64,000 nt of DNA. It comes from Arthrobacter sp. Marseille-P9274 (GTDB lineage: Bacteria > Actinomycetota > Actinomycetes > Actinomycetales > Micrococcaceae). Made by a program: the position numbers and the translations under genes. The number at the start of each line of letters is the position of its first letter. Positions within the stretch are counted from its first letter, which is position 1. The notes below the pieces were generated by a model. It ran no database searches. It saw nothing but the letters and a program-made list of their open reading frames with translations, and was not told where the DNA came from. Shown here one piece after another: positions 45,620 to 53,953 of the stretch. The stretch is taken from NCBI RefSeq assembly GCF_946892675.1, contig NZ_CAMPOV010000001.1, positions 2,082,033-2,146,032 on the forward strand, read 5' to 3'.

Positions 45620-45645
45620 GGAACCCTCTGCTGACCTTGGGCGTT
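45620..45645 (+). promoter_or_regulatory. ECF-sigma-type promoter candidate for the TPM-PspA pair
   Basis: GGAAC at 45620-45624 and CGTT at 45642-45645 are separated by 17 nt, the spacing and sequence of SigE-type ECF promoters in actinobacteria. It points toward the TPM gene, leaving a leader of about 125 nt. SigE controls psp genes in mycobacteria, which fits a downstream pspA. The regulator is inferred, not seen. Confidence 0.45.
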
Positions 45646-45777
45646 ACTTCGGTAGACGCTCCCGCGGACGCACCATAGAATCGCAAGTGGGGGCGGGACG
45701 GAGGGTCTGCCTCTAGCAGCCGACACAATATCAGGCCGCCGTCCATGAGTGCACCACCAGGTGCTGAAGGGTTCTCG

Positions 45778-47817
45778 ATGCGATCATTGCTCGCGCGGTT
45801 AGGGGCCGCATTCGGCCTGTCCATAGTGCTCATGTCCCCCGCCGCAGCCATGGCCGAGCCCCCGGTGGACATTCCGCCCGGCGAGTTCGTGGTGGACCAG
45901 GCGAACGTCCTCGGTGCGGACAAGGCCGAGGTCGAAAACGCCATCGCGGAACTGCGGCAGGAACACGGTCTCGGACTCTTCGTGGTCTACGTGGACACCT
46001 TCGAGGACCCCACCGATCCGCACGACTGGCTCGTAGCGACTGCGACTAAGAAGGACCTGGGCAGCTCGGACAGCATGCTCGCCGTCGCCGTCGACTCCCA
46101 AAAGGCCTGGTTCCAGTCAGCCGAAGGCAGCGCAATTCGGCCGCACGACCAGCAGATCTTCCAGTCCATCAGCCCCTCCCTGTCCCGCGGTGACTGGGCG
46201 GAGGCGGGCGTACTTGCCGCCCAGGCAGTCTCGGATGTCGCTTCCGGCGGCAGCGGGGACGTCAGTTCCTCGTCTTCCGGAGGCTCGCTGGCCCCCATGC
46301 TGCTGCTCGGCGGGGTCGTGGCTGCCGGAGGCGTGGGCACCTATCTCTTCGTCAAGAACAAGCGCCGCCGGGGCCCCGGACAGCGGCACCAGCAAATCCA
46401 GGTCGGCCCGGACGGCCATCCGCTGGACCCGCAGCAGGCCATGAGCGTCGAGGACCTGAGGAAGAAGGCCGGCAGCCTCCTCATTGCCTCGGATGATGCC
46501 ATCAAGTCGAGCGAGCAGGAGCTGGGCTTTGCCATGGCCCAGTACGGCGAGGACGCCGTCAAGCCGTTCTCCGATGACCTCGCCGCGGCCAAGGCCCACA
46601 TGATGGAGTCCTTCAAACTCCAGCAGCAGCTGGACGACCATATTCCGGACACCGAGCAGCAGCAGCGGGCCTGGCTCGGGGACATCATCCGACGGTGCGA
46701 GGCCGTCAGCGCGTCCCTCCAGGAGCACAAGGAGGACTTCGACGCACTGCGCGAGCTGGAGAAGAATGCGCCTGGCGCGCTGGCCGAAGCGCGCAGTTCC
46801 GCGGAGGCATCGCGGGGAAGGCTGCAGGCGGGCCGGGGCACCCTGGACCAGCTGCGCTCGCGCTACGCGGACTCCGCCCTCCAGCAGATCGCCGACAATA
46901 TCGACCAGGCACAGGAACGCCTCGACTTCGTCGCGAACGCTGGAACCACTGCGGAGGAGAAGCTTAGCGCGGGGGACCGGAGCGCCGCCGTCGTTGCCGT
47001 TAGGGCCGCCGAGGAAAGCGTCCACCAAGCCAATGTGCTGCTGGATGCGATCGACAAGACCGCCAGGGACCTCGATGCGGCCAGGGACACGCTGGAACGC
47101 ACCGTGGCCGACACGGCCCAGGACCTCGCCCAGGCCCGGGCGCTGATCGGCAACGGGCAGCATCCGGAACTGGCCGGGCCCGCCGCACAGGTGGAGACGG
47201 CCCTGGACACGGTGAAGCGCGAAATCGCGGGCGGCCGGAACGATCCGATTGCCCTGGTCCAGCGGCTCGAAGCGGCCAACTCCGAGCTGGACCAGGCGCT
47301 CACCGGCGTACGGGACGCGCAGGATCGGGCACGTCGCGCGAGGGATGCCCTCCAGCACGCCATCATGTCCGCGCAGGCCCAGGTCTCCGGCACCTCGGAC
47401 TACATTCGAGCCCGGCGCGGCGGCGTCGGCAGCGAAGCCCGGACCCGCCTCGCGGAGGCCGAACGGAATCTCGATTACGCCATTCAGATCGCCGACTCGG
47501 ATCCGGAGCAGGCCCTCAACTACGCGCAGCAGGCCAGCGCCCTGGCGCAGCAAGCCAGCCAAATGGCACAACAGGATGTCGACGGCTTCGGCGGCATGGG
47601 CGGTTTCGGCGGAGGAGGCATGTTCGGCGGTCGCGGCGGCGGCTTGGGCGGCGCCATCCTCGGCGGCATCCTGATCGACTCCATCCTCCACGGCGGCCAC
47701 CATGGCGGCGGGGGCGGCGGCGGCGACGTCTTCGGGGGCGGCGGCTTCGGCGGCTTCGGCGGAGGGTTCGGAGGTGGCGGATTCGGCGACGGCGGAGGTG
47801 CCGGCGGCAACTTCTAA
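45778..47817 (+). CDS. Secreted/membrane TPM-domain protein with long coiled coil and Gly-rich tail
   Basis: 679 residues. Signal peptide 1-27 (cleavage near AMAEPP), then a TPM (TLP18.3/Psb32/MOLO-1) domain about 35-150 (VVDQANVLGADKAEVENAIAELRQEHGLGLFVVYVD). One membrane helix follows at about 170-192, then roughly 380 residues of Gln/Ala/Glu-rich coiled coil, and a last 80 residues almost entirely Gly and Phe (FGGGGFGG type, with an HGGHHGGGG histidine cluster). Orientation would put the coiled coil in the cytosol, where the next gene product, PspA, works. The ATG at 45778 has AAGGG upstream; an ATG at 45745 would bury the signal peptide. Confidence 0.85.
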   Translation: MRSLLARLGAAFGLSIVLMSPAAAMAEPPVDIPPGEFVVDQANVLGADKAEVENAIAELRQEHGLGLFVVYVDTFEDPTDPHDWLVATATKKDLGSSDSMLAVAVDSQKAWFQSAEGSAIRPHDQQIFQSISPSLSRGDWAEAGVLAAQAVSDVASGGSGDVSSSSSGGSLAPMLLLGGVVAAGGVGTYLFVKNKRRRGPGQRHQQIQVGPDGHPLDPQQAMSVEDLRKKAGSLLIASDDAIKSSEQELGFAMAQYGEDAVKPFSDDLAAAKAHMMESFKLQQQLDDHIPDTEQQQRAWLGDIIRRCEAVSASLQEHKEDFDALRELEKNAPGALAEARSSAEASRGRLQAGRGTLDQLRSRYADSALQQIADNIDQAQERLDFVANAGTTAEEKLSAGDRSAAVVAVRAAEESVHQANVLLDAIDKTARDLDAARDTLERTVADTAQDLAQARALIGNGQHPELAGPAAQVETALDTVKREIAGGRNDPIALVQRLEAANSELDQALTGVRDAQDRARRARDALQHAIMSAQAQVSGTSDYIRARRGGVGSEARTRLAEAERNLDYAIQIADSDPEQALNYAQQASALAQQASQMAQQDVDGFGGMGGFGGGGMFGGRGGGLGGAILGGILIDSILHGGHHGGGGGGGDVFGGGGFGGFGGGFGGGGFGDGGGAGGNF

Positions 47818-47885
47818 CAAGAGATGGACTCGACCAGCCTGACGGCTGTCACGGAAACCAGATAGCAGATCGAAAGGTAATCCCT

Positions 47886-48626
47886 GTGGTAAAGCAATCA
47901 ATTTTCGGCCGTATCTCCCAGCTGGCCAAAGCCAACATCAATGCCCTGATCGACCAGGCCGAGGATCCGCAGAAAATGCTGGACCAGATGGTCCGGGACT
48001 ACTCGAACAACATCGCCGAGGCCGAAAGCGCCGTCGCCCAGACCATCGGCAACCTGCGGATGCTCCAGGACGACCACAACGAGGACATGGAGAACGCCCG
48101 CAGCTGGGGCAACAAGGCGTTGGCCGCCAGCCGGAAGGCAGACGAGTACCGGGCTTCCGGCGACACCGTCGATGCCGAGAAGTTCGACAGCCTCGCCAAG
48201 GTCGCGATCCAGCGGCAGATTGCCTCCGAGAACGAAGCGCGGGGCGTCGAACCGACCATTGCGTCGCAGACCGAGGTCGTCGAGAAGCTCAAGACGGGCC
48301 TCAACCAGATGAAGGGCAAGCTGACCGAGCTGCAGAACAAGCGCAATGAGCTGGTTGCCCGCTCGCGCACCGCGGCCGCCCAGACGCAGGTCCACGACGC
48401 GCTCAAGAGCATCGACATCATGGACCCGACGAGCGAGGTCAGCCGCTTCGAGGAAAAGGTCCGCAGGGAAGAGGCCCGCGTCCGCGGCGCCAACGAACTC
48501 GCGGCGTCCAGCCTCGATGCCCAGTTCGAAAGCCTGGAGGATCTGGGCGAACAGACCGAAATCGAAGCGCGCCTGGCCGCGCTGAAGTCCGGCTCGGCGC
48601 CGGCTTCTCTCGAGTCGGGGCAGTAA
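47886..48626 (+). CDS. PspA/IM30-family membrane-maintenance protein
   Basis: 246 residues, nearly all coiled-coil helix. The N-terminal amphipathic helix (KQSIFGRISQLAKANINALIDQAEDPQKMLDQMVRDY) and the central Ala/Gln/Lys-rich coil are standard for PspA, an ESCRT-III-related protein that polymerises on stressed membranes. The start is GTG with AAAGG 8 nt before. It lies 68 nt after the TPM gene, and the two are very likely co-transcribed. No PspBC homologues or ClgR-type regulator is adjacent, so control may come through the ECF-like promoter or the TPM protein. Confidence 0.93.
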   Translation: MVKQSIFGRISQLAKANINALIDQAEDPQKMLDQMVRDYSNNIAEAESAVAQTIGNLRMLQDDHNEDMENARSWGNKALAASRKADEYRASGDTVDAEKFDSLAKVAIQRQIASENEARGVEPTIASQTEVVEKLKTGLNQMKGKLTELQNKRNELVARSRTAAAQTQVHDALKSIDIMDPTSEVSRFEEKVRREEARVRGANELAASSLDAQFESLEDLGEQTEIEARLAALKSGSAPASLESGQ

Positions 48627-48642
48627 CCACAGCGCCAGGGGC

Positions 48643-48672
48643 GGGGCGGCGGATCAACCGATCTGCCGCCCC
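48643..48672. terminator. Strong hairpin terminator after pspA, shared with DUF6328 gene
   Basis: GGGGCGGC-G-GATC (48643-48655) pairs with GATC-T-GCCGCCCC (48660-48672), 13 bp with one G-U pair, around an AACC loop. It covers the 27-nt gap between two convergent genes and the last codons of the DUF6328 gene, so it can serve both strands. Confidence 0.7.
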
Positions 48673-49238
48673 GCTTCGCCGTCTTCATCGCCGGCGGTCC
48701 TCACCCCCCTGGCCGGTTGCTCCGTCGCGGGGCCGGAATGGTCCGCATATTTGCGCCGGATGGCCAGCGGCAGGATCACCCACATCAGCACCAGCAGCAG
48801 GACCAGCACGGCACCTGTGATGGTGGCAGCTGTCCGGCCCAGCACCATGTCAAAGATGAGCCACGTGGTACCGATCAGGATGAGTCCCGCGAACAGCATG
48901 GCTCCGCGGATGATCCGGTCGCTGTTGTCCACCAGAGCCACTCGGATGTGCCGCCGGAAAAAGACCCGATGCATGTTCACTGCCGTCAACAGCAGCGCCG
49001 TGATGCTCGCCGAGACGAAGACCAGGCCGAGGTAGACGGTGATCTGCACACTGTCCAGCTCGGCAAACTTCTGCTGGAAGGGCAGTGTGAGCAGGAATCC
49101 CGCCAGGATTTGGATGCCCGTCTGCATCACACGTACTTCCTGCAGGAGTTCGTACCAGTTCCGGTCCAGCTTCTCCGCCGGTGTTTCGTTGCGTCCGCTC
49201 GGAGGTTCCTCGAGCTCGTCGCGGGAATCAGTGCCCAT
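48654..49238 (-). CDS. DUF6328-family four-helix membrane protein
   Basis: 194 residues. A charged N-terminus (to about 28), the typical segment RNWYELLQEVRVMQTGIQILAGFLLTLPFQQKF, and four membrane helices (about 42-60, 66-88, 108-128 and 135-155), ending in a charged tail. LGLVFVSASITALLLTAVNMHRVFFRR is a family hallmark. DUF6328 proteins are common in actinobacteria and of unknown function. It is preceded upstream by the tRNA-fMet terminator hairpin and converges on pspA. Confidence 0.78.
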   Translation of the reverse strand: MGTDSRDELEEPPSGRNETPAEKLDRNWYELLQEVRVMQTGIQILAGFLLTLPFQQKFAELDSVQITVYLGLVFVSASITALLLTAVNMHRVFFRRHIRVALVDNSDRIIRGAMLFAGLILIGTTWLIFDMVLGRTAATITGAVLVLLLVLMWVILPLAIRRKYADHSGPATEQPARGVRTAGDEDGEAGRQIG

Positions 49239-49284
49239 GAGCCGACACTAGCGCGGGCCGGGGGATATTGTGCGACAAATGCAG

Positions 49285-49320
49285 GAAGGTCCCGGCCGGA
49301 TTCCTCCGGTCGGGACCTTC
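49285..49320 (-). terminator. Long hairpin just downstream of tRNA-fMet
   Basis: Fifteen-bp arms at 49285-49299 (GAAGGTCCCGGCCGG) and 49306-49320 (CCGGTCGGGACCTTC) pair with one G-U and a 6-nt loop. It begins 5 nt past the tRNA 3' end on the minus strand. A transcription terminator for the tRNA is the natural reading; the T tract is weak. Confidence 0.7.
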
Positions 49321-49325
49321 AATCG

Positions 49326-49399
49326 TTGCGGGGAGAGGATTTGAACCTCTGACCTCTGGGTTATGAGCCCAGCGAGCTACCGAACTGCTCCACCCCGCG
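49326..49399 (-). tRNA. Initiator tRNA-fMet (anticodon CAU)
   Basis: The minus strand folds as a full tRNA: 5' CGCGGGG pairs with 3' CCCCGC, D arm with GGTAG, anticodon arm GGG-CTCATAA-CCC, T arm GAGGTTCAAATCCTC. Two initiator marks are present: the unpaired first base C1 opposite A72, and three consecutive G-C pairs closing the anticodon stem. CCA is not encoded (CGATT follows). The tRNA is 74 nt without CCA. It closely matches the E. coli initiator. Confidence 0.95.
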
Positions 49400-49431
49400 G
49401 CGCTCTAAACACATTACAGGCCGCGGGGTGG
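49390..49431. repeat. Perfect 11-bp inverted repeat joining the tRNA 5' end and its upstream spacer
   Basis: CCACCCCGCGG at 49390-49400 (the tRNA 5' acceptor strand) and CCGCGGGGTGG at 49421-49431 are exact complements, 20 nt apart. The right arm is just after the UPF0182 stop codon. As a hairpin in read-through RNA it could end UPF0182 transcription, and it would compete with folding of the tRNA acceptor stem. Confidence 0.55.
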
Positions 49432-49448
49432 CTGGGCAAATCGGGCCG

Positions 49449-52445
49449 CTACGGCGCCGGCGTTTCCGTCGGAGCCGGGGTTGCCTGGCCTTCGGCGGGC
49501 GGGGTCTCGCCGGTGATCTCGGCTTCGGCTTCGATGGCTTGGCGCAGGGCCGCCTGCAGCTTCTCCTGCGCCTTGCCGTAGGCCGCGAAGTCGCCGTCGG
49601 CCAATGCCGCCTCGCCTTCCTGGATGGCGGCCGAAGCGGCCTGGAGCGCATCCTGCAGCGCCTTCTGGTTGTCCACCTCGGCGGGAGGGCCGCCGGCGTC
49701 AGGCGGGGTCTCCCCCACATTCCCCTGGTCCCCCGTGGTCGCGCCGGAATCGCCCTGGAAGACCTGGTCGAGGGCTTCGGACAGGGTCGGGGCAAACCCG
49801 ACTTCCTCGCCGAAGCTGACCAGCACCCGGCGCAGGGTCGGGTAGGAAGAGGCTCCGGAGGACTGCACGTAGACCGGCTGCACGTACAGGATGCCGCCGC
49901 CGACGGGCAGAGTCAGCAGGTTGCCGTTGATGACCTCCGAGGCTCCCTGCCGCAGCAGGTTCAGCGCCTGCGAGACCGTTGTGTCCGAGTTGAACAGGTT
50001 CTGGGCCTGCCCCGGGCCCGGGACGGTGATCTCGCGCGGCAATTCAAGCAGCCTGAGCTTGCCGTAGTCTTCCGATTTCACACCGTCCTTGCCGGTACCC
50101 GCGTCGGCCTCCGCGGACAGGAAGCCGTAGAGCACGTTGCGCGGCTCTCCGCCCGGCGCCACGAACGGAATGAACGGGGTCGTGAGGGAGAACGCCGCCG
50201 TGTCCTGGCCCGGCATCTTGAGCGAAAGGTAATAGGCGGGCTGTTTAACGTCCGTATTGGCGCCCAGCGTGGGATCGGTCGGAACGCTCCAGGCGTCACT
50301 GTTCTCGTAGAAGCGGCCGACGTCCGTCACGTGGTAGCGGGCGAGCAGTTCGCGCTGCACCTTGAACAGGTCCTCCGGATAGCGCACGTGCGCCATCAGC
50401 TCGGCGGACATCTCCTGGAACGGCTTCAGCGTGGTCGGGAAGACCTTCTGCCAGGCCTGAAGCAGCGGATCCTGGTCATCCCAGGCGTAGAGATCCACCG
50501 AGCCGTCGTAAGCATCCACAGTGGCCTTGACGGCGTTCCGGATGTAGTTGATGTCCTCCGGCGGCAGCGCGACGGCACGGCCCTCGGCGGTCTGGGTGTC
50601 CTGCGTGGCCCGTTCCAGCTGTTGCGGGGTCGAGTACGGGAAGTGTTCGCTGGTGGTATAGGCATCCACGATCCACTTGACCCGGCCGTCCACAATTGCA
50701 GGGTAGGGGTTGCCGTCCACCGTCAGGTACGGCGCGACCTTTTCGATACGCTCGCGGGGATTGCGGTCGTAGAGGATCTGCGACTCCGAGTTGACCGTGT
50801 CCGAGAGCATCAGGTCGGTCGACTGGAACTTCAGCGCATAGACGAGCCGGTTGAACCAGTTGCCGATTCTCGGCCCGCCCTCGCCGGTGAACGTGTTGCG
50901 CGATTCGGTGTCCGCTCCGGCGCTCTGCGGGCGGTCGATTTCGACGGGGGACGCGCCCTCGGGGGCACCCACGACCGAGTAGTCCGGCGAGGACTCGCCG
51001 AAGTAGATGCGCGGCTCGTAGGTCGAGTCGTCCCCCAGCACACCGTTCGAGGGAATCCCGCTCAGCAGGAACGACGGCTTGCCGTCCGCCTGGACCTGGG
51101 AACCCGCAGCGGCGACGACACCGTAGCCGTGTGTGTAGAGGACATGCTCGTTGACCCAGCCGGACGGAATGCCGCCGGTGTTCAGTTCACGAACCGCGAT
51201 GACCGTGTCCTGCACCTTGCCGTCGATGTTGTAGCGGTCCACGTTGAGCGTCTCGGAGAACTGGTAGTACTGGCGGAACTGCTCGAGCTGCGCGAACGCG
51301 TTGGACACCAGGTTCGGGTCCAGCAGGCGGATGTTCGCCGTCGTTTCGGCGTCCTGGCGCAGGGCACCTGCCTCCGCGTTAACGGTGGCATCGTAGGAGG
51401 TGACCTCCGTGTCCTCGAGGCCGTAGGCCAGGCGGGTCAGGCCGATGTTGCGTTCAATGTATTCGGCTTCGAGGTTCCGCTCATTCGGCGTGACTTGGAA
51501 ACGCTGGACCACCCAGGGGTAGACGCCGCCCGCAAGGATGGCCGTCACAACGAGCATGGCCGTGCCTACCAGCGGAAGCCGCCAGCGGTTCATCACCGCG
51601 GCAACGACGAACAGGATGGCGACGATGATCGCGGCAACGGCCAGGATCGCCTTGGTCGGAATGATCGCGTGCACGTCAGTGTAAAGGGCGCCGGTCCAGC
51701 TGCCCGAGTCAGACTGCACGGTGCTGTAGCGGTCCAGCCAGTAGTTGATGCCCTGGAGGACCAGGAACAGCGCCGCAAAAACAGCGACGTGGATGCGCGC
51801 GGCGTTGGAGGCAAAGAAGCCCTTTTCCTCCAGCCGGATTCCGCCATAGAGGTAATGGGTGAGCAGCCCGGCGATGCCGGCGATCAGCACGACGCTGACC
51901 AGGAAGCCCGTAATGAAGCCGAGGAACGGCAGGGTGTTCAGGTAGAAGCTGTAGTCCAGGCCGAACTGGGGGTCCTGCTGGCCGAACGGCACCTGGTTGA
52001 AGAACAGAAGGACCGTCTGCCAGGCGGACGCCGCGGCGGTGCCGGCAAAACCGCCGAGCACGATCGGGATGCCGATCATCAGCAGCTTGCGCACCGGTTC
52101 GAGCTGTTCCTGGTACCGGTTGAGGTTGTCCTGCATGGCGTTGTCCGGCGCGTACACCGGACGGGAACGGTAGGCCAGGCGTAGGCTCAGGTAGACCGAC
52201 GCCGCCATGATGAGGAACGCCACGACGAAGATCGCGATCCGGGTACCGTTCTCCTTAAGGAAGACTTCAAGATAACCCAGCTGGTCGTACCACAGGATGT
52301 CCGCGTAGACCTGTGAAAAGAACACGAAAGCGATCACGAGGACTGCCACCACAATCAGGGTGGGTACCAGGGGCGAACGCTTCTTCTTCAGCGGACTTGG
52401 TGCTGTTGGCCGGTCATCGAAGGGCCGGTCTGATCCGAAAGTCAC
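49449..52445 (-). CDS. UPF0182-family large membrane protein
   Basis: 998 residues, like M. tuberculosis Rv3193c. Seven membrane helices occupy the first 310 residues (for example [20 protein letters not shown] and [21 protein letters not shown]), and a large outside domain of about 600 residues follows ([44 protein letters not shown]). The last 70 residues are Ala/Glu/Gln helix and a Pro/Thr-rich tail. Function unknown. Start GTG with GAGGTAGAGA just before. It belongs with the PDZ protease upstream, as in mycobacteria. Confidence 0.9.
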   Translation of the reverse strand: MTFGSDRPFDDRPTAPSPLKKKRSPLVPTLIVVAVLVIAFVFFSQVYADILWYDQLGYLEVFLKENGTRIAIFVVAFLIMAASVYLSLRLAYRSRPVYAPDNAMQDNLNRYQEQLEPVRKLLMIGIPIVLGGFAGTAAASAWQTVLLFFNQVPFGQQDPQFGLDYSFYLNTLPFLGFITGFLVSVVLIAGIAGLLTHYLYGGIRLEEKGFFASNAARIHVAVFAALFLVLQGINYWLDRYSTVQSDSGSWTGALYTDVHAIIPTKAILAVAAIIVAILFVVAAVMNRWRLPLVGTAMLVVTAILAGGVYPWVVQRFQVTPNERNLEAEYIERNIGLTRLAYGLEDTEVTSYDATVNAEAGALRQDAETTANIRLLDPNLVSNAFAQLEQFRQYYQFSETLNVDRYNIDGKVQDTVIAVRELNTGGIPSGWVNEHVLYTHGYGVVAAAGSQVQADGKPSFLLSGIPSNGVLGDDSTYEPRIYFGESSPDYSVVGAPEGASPVEIDRPQSAGADTESRNTFTGEGGPRIGNWFNRLVYALKFQSTDLMLSDTVNSESQILYDRNPRERIEKVAPYLTVDGNPYPAIVDGRVKWIVDAYTTSEHFPYSTPQQLERATQDTQTAEGRAVALPPEDINYIRNAVKATVDAYDGSVDLYAWDDQDPLLQAWQKVFPTTLKPFQEMSAELMAHVRYPEDLFKVQRELLARYHVTDVGRFYENSDAWSVPTDPTLGANTDVKQPAYYLSLKMPGQDTAAFSLTTPFIPFVAPGGEPRNVLYGFLSAEADAGTGKDGVKSEDYGKLRLLELPREITVPGPGQAQNLFNSDTTVSQALNLLRQGASEVINGNLLTLPVGGGILYVQPVYVQSSGASSYPTLRRVLVSFGEEVGFAPTLSEALDQVFQGDSGATTGDQGNVGETPPDAGGPPAEVDNQKALQDALQAASAAIQEGEAALADGDFAAYGKAQEKLQAALRQAIEAEAEITGETPPAEGQATPAPTETPAP

Positions 52446-52625
52446 TCTCTACCTCATTGTCTGCGTGCATCGAGCATCGCGGGGTGCCGGGGCACAAAAA
52501 ACCCTCCGGTTATTCCACGATTACGCAGGCCAAGAGGTTCCGCTGCCTCCCATTCTGCCTTGCGGCACTGACCGACGCGAAGCCGAGCCAAGGGAGTGAC
52601 GGAATCCGACACCCGATTGTGACTT

Positions 52626-53729
52626 TCAGCCGCAGGACGGCAATCCGGCCGTGCTGCCGCCCCCGATCTGTTCGACGGCCTTGACCGCACCGTCCAGGTC
52701 TTCGACCTTGACCACCTGCATGCCGTCCGGCACGTGTCCCGCGGCTTCGCCGCAGTTGCCGGCCGGCGCCAGGAAGACGGTGGCGCCCTGGTCCCTTGCG
52801 CCGTCCATCTTCTGGACAATGCCGCCGATCGGGCCGACCTTCCCCTCGGCGTCGATGGTCCCGGTTCCGGCGAAGTGCTTGCCGCCCGTCATTTCCCCCG
52901 GGGTCAGCTTGTCGACGATGCCCAAGGCGAACATGAGGCCGGCACTCGGGCCGCCGACGTTGTCGAGCTGGATCTTGACTTCGTAGGGGAAATCGAAGTC
53001 CGTGCCCAGCAGGACGCCGAGCTGGAATTCGCCGTCGTCGTTCGCTTTAGGAGCGATTTCCACGTCCAGGCTCTTCCCGTCCCGAACCACACCCAGTTCA
53101 ACCGGCTTGCCGGCCCCGGCGTTGAGCTCCGCCCGCAGCACCTCGATCCCCGTGACCGGCTTGCCATTGACGGTCCCGACGACATCGTCCATCTCCAGCA
53201 GGCCTTCGGCTGCCGCATTGTCGGCGAAGCCGACGACGGTCATCCGCTGGTCGAACTCCACGCCCAGGTGCGTCATCGCTGCGGCGACCGAGGTTTCCTG
53301 GGAGGACGTCATGGCAGCGGCGTTCTGGTTCTGGATTTCTTCCCCGGTCACTCCCGGAGGATAGACGAGTTCCTCAGGGGCGACGGTCTGCCGCGGATCG
53401 AGCCACGCCGCCGCGACCTCGAACAGGCGGACAGGATTCCGCGGCCCGCCGCTCATGTAGACGGTGGTCAGGTCCAGGTTGCCGGAGGTGGGGTAGGTCT
53501 TCTCCCCCGGTATTTCGATCAGCGTCCGGCTGTCCACGGCGCCGACGGTGTTGAAGGACGGTCCGGGCGTCTCGATGACGTAGGGTGCCGGCAGCAACAA
53601 TCCGGCAAGTCCCAAGCCGGCTCCGACTATCCCCGCGGCCATCATGACCGGCCGGCGCCGGTTCTTCGGCGGGTTCGGCGCCGCCGGCGGCCGCTGGCCG
53701 CCGGTCGCCGTCTGCGTCGGATCAGTCAA
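52626..53729 (-). CDS. Membrane-anchored PDZ and Lon-type (Ser-Lys) protease, YlbL family
   Basis: 367 residues: a membrane helix (about 27-48, PVMMAAGIVGAGLGLAGLLLP) followed by PYVIETPGPSFNT, a PDZ domain (about 155-245, FADNAAAEGLLEMDDVVGTVNGKPV), and a Lon catalytic domain where the Ser is in VGGPSAGLMFALG and the Lys in GGIVQKMDGAR. The catalytic side lies outside the cell. B. subtilis YlbL is linked to cell-division checkpoint control; M. tuberculosis Rv3194c is the orthologue. The start is a TTG giving MTDPTQT, since GGAAGGA is 6-7 nt upstream; the longer frame runs past the neighbour's start on the other strand. It is divergent from the zincin gene. Confidence 0.9.
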   Translation of the reverse strand: MTDPTQTATGGQRPPAAPNPPKNRRRPVMMAAGIVGAGLGLAGLLLPAPYVIETPGPSFNTVGAVDSRTLIEIPGEKTYPTSGNLDLTTVYMSGGPRNPVRLFEVAAAWLDPRQTVAPEELVYPPGVTGEEIQNQNAAAMTSSQETSVAAAMTHLGVEFDQRMTVVGFADNAAAEGLLEMDDVVGTVNGKPVTGIEVLRAELNAGAGKPVELGVVRDGKSLDVEIAPKANDDGEFQLGVLLGTDFDFPYEVKIQLDNVGGPSAGLMFALGIVDKLTPGEMTGGKHFAGTGTIDAEGKVGPIGGIVQKMDGARDQGATVFLAPAGNCGEAAGHVPDGMQVVKVEDLDGAVKAVEQIGGGSTAGLPSCG

Positions 53730-53953
53730 TGGTTGTCCTTCCGGAAGCGGGCACGTCGGTGGAGAATGTCCTGCCCAAAGCCTACGCGCTCGGCGGATTC
53801 GGCCGCTCATCCCGCCGTGCGCGACCAGTGGCCGCGGGGGGTCCCCCAATGCCGGCCGCGTGGCGGATTTGCCCTCAGCGAACCGGCGTGACGCCGCGCG
53901 ACAGGCCGGGAAAGCTACCGGTAACGTGGAAGCAGCAGCAGTAAGGAGCGCCC

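Noticed and set aside
47590-47815. GGCGGC-rich repeats as a candidate mobile or CRISPR-like array
   Set aside because: They are codons of the Gly/Phe tail of the TPM protein; there are no regular spacers.
46117-47901. 594-residue minus-strand open frame opposite the TPM gene
   Set aside because: Shadow of the Gln/Ala-rich coil on the plus strand; no motif and no start signal.
52480-52525. A-run (T-run on the minus strand) after the PDZ protease as an intrinsic terminator
   Set aside because: No convincing stem precedes the T run; the best arms are 4 bp with a 28-nt loop.
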